Shown piece by piece: positions 62,100 through 64,000 of a stretch of 64,000 bases of DNA. The notes under the pieces are model-generated. The model did not search any database, had not been told where the DNA came from, and saw only the letters and a list, made by a program, of their open reading frames with translations. Within the stretch, counting starts at the first letter, position 1; each line of letters begins with the position of its first letter. The stretch is from an uncultured Rhodospirillaceae bacterium (lineage in GTDB: Bacteria; Pseudomonadota; Alphaproteobacteria; CAAGCB01; CAG-977), in the NCBI GenBank assembly GCA_900550445.1, contig URSF01000001.1, positions 87,061-151,060 of the forward strand, given 5' to 3'. Both the position numbers and the translations under genes were made by a program.

Positions 62100-63044
62100 A
62101 TGGAAGATTTAGAATTACGCATTCAAAAATTAGAAAAAAAGTACCGCACGTTAAAATATCTGGTAACGGGGCTGATGTGTTTTGCGGCTTATACGGGACT
62201 GACGGGGGCGACAATGAATTCGTCCGCTTTTGCCCAGCAAAGAAAAGGACAAACCGCAAAGCAGGGAGAGGAAATCGATAAAAAAGACGCTGGTATCCCC
62301 GTCGTCGTCGAAGCCGAAGTCTTTTTACTGAAAGATTCCGGCGGAAATATCCGCGGCGTTTGGACGGCGGATAATGACACGACTTCTTTTGCCATGATGC
62401 ATAAGGATAAATATCCGATCGCCGCCATTGCGGTTGACCGCAAAAACGCCACTTTGTCGCTGACGGACGTATATGCGGGCAAAATCAGCGTCGGGCTGAC
62501 GGATTCCATTCGTTCGATCGCCATTACGGACGATACAAAGAAAAACAATATTTACCTGGGGCTGACCGGTTCGGGCGAAGCGGCCTTTGATATGGTCAGC
62601 ACGGGTAATTCCGCCGTGGTGATTGACGGGGCGACGTCCAGTCTGGATATGTCCGGGGATACGGCTATTCTGGCTTTGACGGAAACGGTCGGGTCGGCGG
62701 TAGCTTTGAAAGCGCAGCCGTCTTCTTCAGCTTTGACTTTCCTGGATTATCAGAATAAATCGACCGTGGATTTAACGACGATTGACGGTAAAACGCAGTT
62801 AAAAATGAATTCGCCGGCGACCAAAGACGAAAAAACAATCGTTACGACGCCCGAAGAAATTTTAAACTTTAACGAAACGATGAACAAAGCTTTGGAAGGC
62901 GATGACGCCGGTCAGGCCGACGCCGCCGCTGCGCCGGCGTCCGGCGATAAAAACGTCGACGGCAAAGGCGAAGATAAAAAAGATGAAAAAAAAGAAGAAA
63001 ATAAAGTCGTCAATATGAAGACCTATTCTCCTTTTTCAAAGTAA
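62100..63044 (+). CDS. Membrane-anchored beta-repeat protein
   Basis: The 314-residue protein has a short N-terminal coiled coil (LELRIQKLEKKYRTLKYLV) and one transmembrane helix. Repeated short strands follow (SFAMMHKDKYPIAAIAVDRK, NATLSLTDVYAGKISVGLTD, NNIYLGLTGSGEAAFDMVST) that could form a beta solenoid. The tail is acidic and Lys/Glu-rich. I chose the ATG at 62100, which has GGAG upstream. No family is recognised. Confidence 0.6.
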   Translation: MEDLELRIQKLEKKYRTLKYLVTGLMCFAAYTGLTGATMNSSAFAQQRKGQTAKQGEEIDKKDAGIPVVVEAEVFLLKDSGGNIRGVWTADNDTTSFAMMHKDKYPIAAIAVDRKNATLSLTDVYAGKISVGLTDSIRSIAITDDTKKNNIYLGLTGSGEAAFDMVSTGNSAVVIDGATSSLDMSGDTAILALTETVGSAVALKAQPSSSALTFLDYQNKSTVDLTTIDGKTQLKMNSPATKDEKTIVTTPEEILNFNETMNKALEGDDAGQADAAAAPASGDKNVDGKGEDKKDEKKEENKVVNMKTYSPFSK

Positions 63045-63058
63045 CGGAACTGAGCCGT

Positions 63059-63092
63059 AAACGGGCTGTTTCATAAAACGGCCCGTTTTTTT
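63059..63092 (+). terminator. Intrinsic terminator of the beta-repeat gene
   Basis: AAACGGGC pairs with GCCCGTTT (8 bp) and is followed by a T run, 15 bases after the stop. Confidence 0.85.
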
Positions 63093-63104
63093 CGGGAGTA
63101 ATTC

Positions 63105-63593
63105 ATGAAACGTTTTATTTTATTCTTCGGAATTATTGTCATCGCCGCTTGTCTGCCTGAAAAATCTCAGGACAAACAGGGAATAGTTTTTGCTAAGGAA
63201 ACGATACGTATTTTGCGTCAGGATCGTCCGGCCGTCGTGTTAACGGTGGAAATCGCCGACACGAACGCGAAGCGGGAACGCGGTTTGATGTATCGTACGG
63301 ATCTGAAAGACGATGAAGGCATGTTGTTTTTATTTCCTGCCGCCAGAAAGGCCGGCATGTGGATGGCGAATACGCCGACGTCTTTGGATATGCTGTTTAT
63401 TGACGCGCATGGCCGAGTTACGGAAATTGTTGAAAACACGGTGCCGTTTTCCCATGAAGAAATCCGGTCGTCCCAAAGTGTTAAAGGTGTTTTGGAATTA
63501 AAAGGCGGCGTTGCTAAACAGGCCGGCATAGAAAAAGGAAACGTTATTGTTCATTCCTTTTTTGATCTTGAAAATTCGTTAGGGAATGAGTAG
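63105..63593 (+). CDS. DUF192 lipoprotein
   Basis: The 162-residue protein has lipobox IAACLP and a DUF192 domain. Landmarks are ERGLMYRTDLKDDEGMLFLF, MWMANTPTSLDMLFIDAHGR and SVKGVLELKGGVAKQAGIEK. DUF192 proteins are small beta-barrel periplasmic proteins of unknown activity. In alphaproteobacteria they are commonly followed by a tRNA-Pro, as here. Confidence 0.85.
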   Translation: MKRFILFFGIIVIAACLPEKSQDKQGIVFAKETIRILRQDRPAVVLTVEIADTNAKRERGLMYRTDLKDDEGMLFLFPAARKAGMWMANTPTSLDMLFIDAHGRVTEIVENTVPFSHEEIRSSQSVKGVLELKGGVAKQAGIEKGNVIVHSFFDLENSLGNE

Positions 63594-63605
63594 AGTTCGT
63601 TTGAA

Positions 63606-63682
63606 CGGAGCGTAGCGCAGTCTGGTAGCGCTCTTGATTTGGGATCAAGAGGTCGCAGGTTCAAATCCTGTCGCTCCGACCA
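63606..63682 (+). tRNA. tRNA-Pro (UGG anticodon)
   Basis: A 77-nt tRNA with acceptor CGGAGCG/CGCTCCG, encoded ACCA, anticodon stem TCTTG/CAAGA and loop ATTTGGGAT giving TGG. It reads proline codons CCN/CCA. Its T-arm sequence AAATCCTGTC is repeated with a 164-bp period downstream. Confidence 0.95.
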
Positions 63683-64000
63683 AAAACATATCCCCCGTAA
63701 ACGGGGGATATGTTTTTGGATTGGAGAGCCGATTTGAACCAAGAAGCAGGTTCGGCCGGAGCTTTAGCGCAGGTAACGCCGGGACGGCGGCCCCGAGCGT
63801 CAGCGAGCGGGTGAGCGCAAGCGAATAAATCCTGTCGCGTCGGGACGCGGTACTGTCCCCGTAAACGGGGGATATGTTTTTGGATTGGAGAGCCGATTTG
63901 AACCAAGAAGCAGGTTCGGCCGGAGCTTTAGCGCAGGTAACGCCGGGACGGCGGCCCCGAGCGTCAGCGAGCGGGTGAGCGCAAGCGAATAAATCCTGTC
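63663..64000. repeat. 164-bp tandem repeat starting in tRNA-Pro
   Basis: AAATCCTGTC ends at 63672 (inside the tRNA T-arm), 63836 and 64000, always 164 bases apart. The stretch from GTAAACGGGG at 63697 to 63836 recurs at 63861-64000 almost unchanged. Only about 24 bases after each AAATCCTGTC differ: the tRNA 3' end and terminator arm in the first, GCGTCGGGACGCGG and following bases in the second. The array appears to continue beyond the window. Confidence 0.9.
63684..63717. terminator. Bidirectional hairpin after tRNA-Pro
   Basis: AAAACATATCCCCCGT and ACGGGGGATATGTTTT form a 16-bp perfect stem with a two-base gap, directly after the tRNA CCA, with A/T tails on both sides. Confidence 0.85.

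Noticed and set aside
63634..63828. Possible protein frame over tRNA-Pro (contains DQEVAGSNPVAP)
   Set aside because: This is the well-known false translation of a tRNA gene and its downstream repeat; no ribosome site and no codon constraint.

Overview
The window looks like chromosomal DNA of an alphaproteobacterium, probably a gut or host-associated lineage of the Rhodospirillales/RF32 type. This rests on recognisable genes only; no rRNA is present. The evidence is the conserved block enoyl-CoA hydratase-rpsT-dnaA-dnaN-recF-gyrB, an Irr-type Fur regulator, an EipB-like envelope protein, the set SspB-class I fumarase-small RHH protein, a circularly permuted two-piece tmRNA gene and holC. Base composition is near 50% GC throughout and no phage, transposon or insertion sequence is visible.

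Layout. Positions 1-800 hold a truncated lipoprotein gene (minus) preceded by a structured RNA (copy A). 810-5703 is truB-rpsO-pnp plus a nitronate monooxygenase-like flavoenzyme. 5816-10375 carries Irr, an SH3-domain protein, dUTPase, a catalytically dead UbiB-like protein and an enoyl-CoA hydratase. 10452-17328 is rpsT, dnaA, dnaN, recF and gyrB, followed by tRNA-Thr. 17628-22701 has a P-loop kinase, an M15 peptidase and a four-gene LpoB-type lipoprotein operon. 22762-26414 is rpmH-rnpA-yidD-yidC-engB read on the minus strand, with a double YidD. 26506-32754 has a hydrolase, a DtxR-type regulator and a GldA/GldF/GldG/DUF4340 ABC system. 32994-38934 has a TonB receptor, TonB, EipB, a HAD hydrolase and NAD kinase. 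39019-42237 is a set of small exported proteins including a new-looking paralogous pair, plus a degenerate PAP2 membrane protein. 42226-44862 is RHH-fumarase-SspB-tmRNA. 44955-46349 contains structured RNA copy B followed by two lipoprotein genes. 46440-51452 is thyX-hflK-hflC-DUF2065-degP-holC. 51492-58425 has an effector-like cysteine hydrolase with an acidic partner, a transporter coupled to a GH13 lipoprotein, and a molybdopterin-binding/NTP-transferase fusion. 58437-64000 has a YdbH/AsmA-like giant, a Panacea-domain protein, a DUF192 protein, tRNA-Pro and a 164-bp tandem repeat that starts inside the tRNA.

The most unusual signal is a pair of about 230-nt RNA elements, at about 471-700 (minus) and 45007-45240 (plus). 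They share sequence blocks and a four-helix fold. Several helices differ in sequence between the copies but stay paired, which is compensatory change. Both end in an intrinsic terminator and both sit directly upstream of a lipoprotein gene. Each also contains a strong Shine-Dalgarno and a small reading frame, so an attenuating leader is as plausible as a free-standing small RNA. I do not recognise the family.

Three further themes recur. Proteins keep a fold but have lost catalysis (UbiB-like, PAP2-like). Envelope lipoproteins are abundant. Conserved alphaproteobacterial loci carry substitutions: thyX sits beside hflKC where thyA-folA is usual, and truB lacks infB-rbfA upstream.
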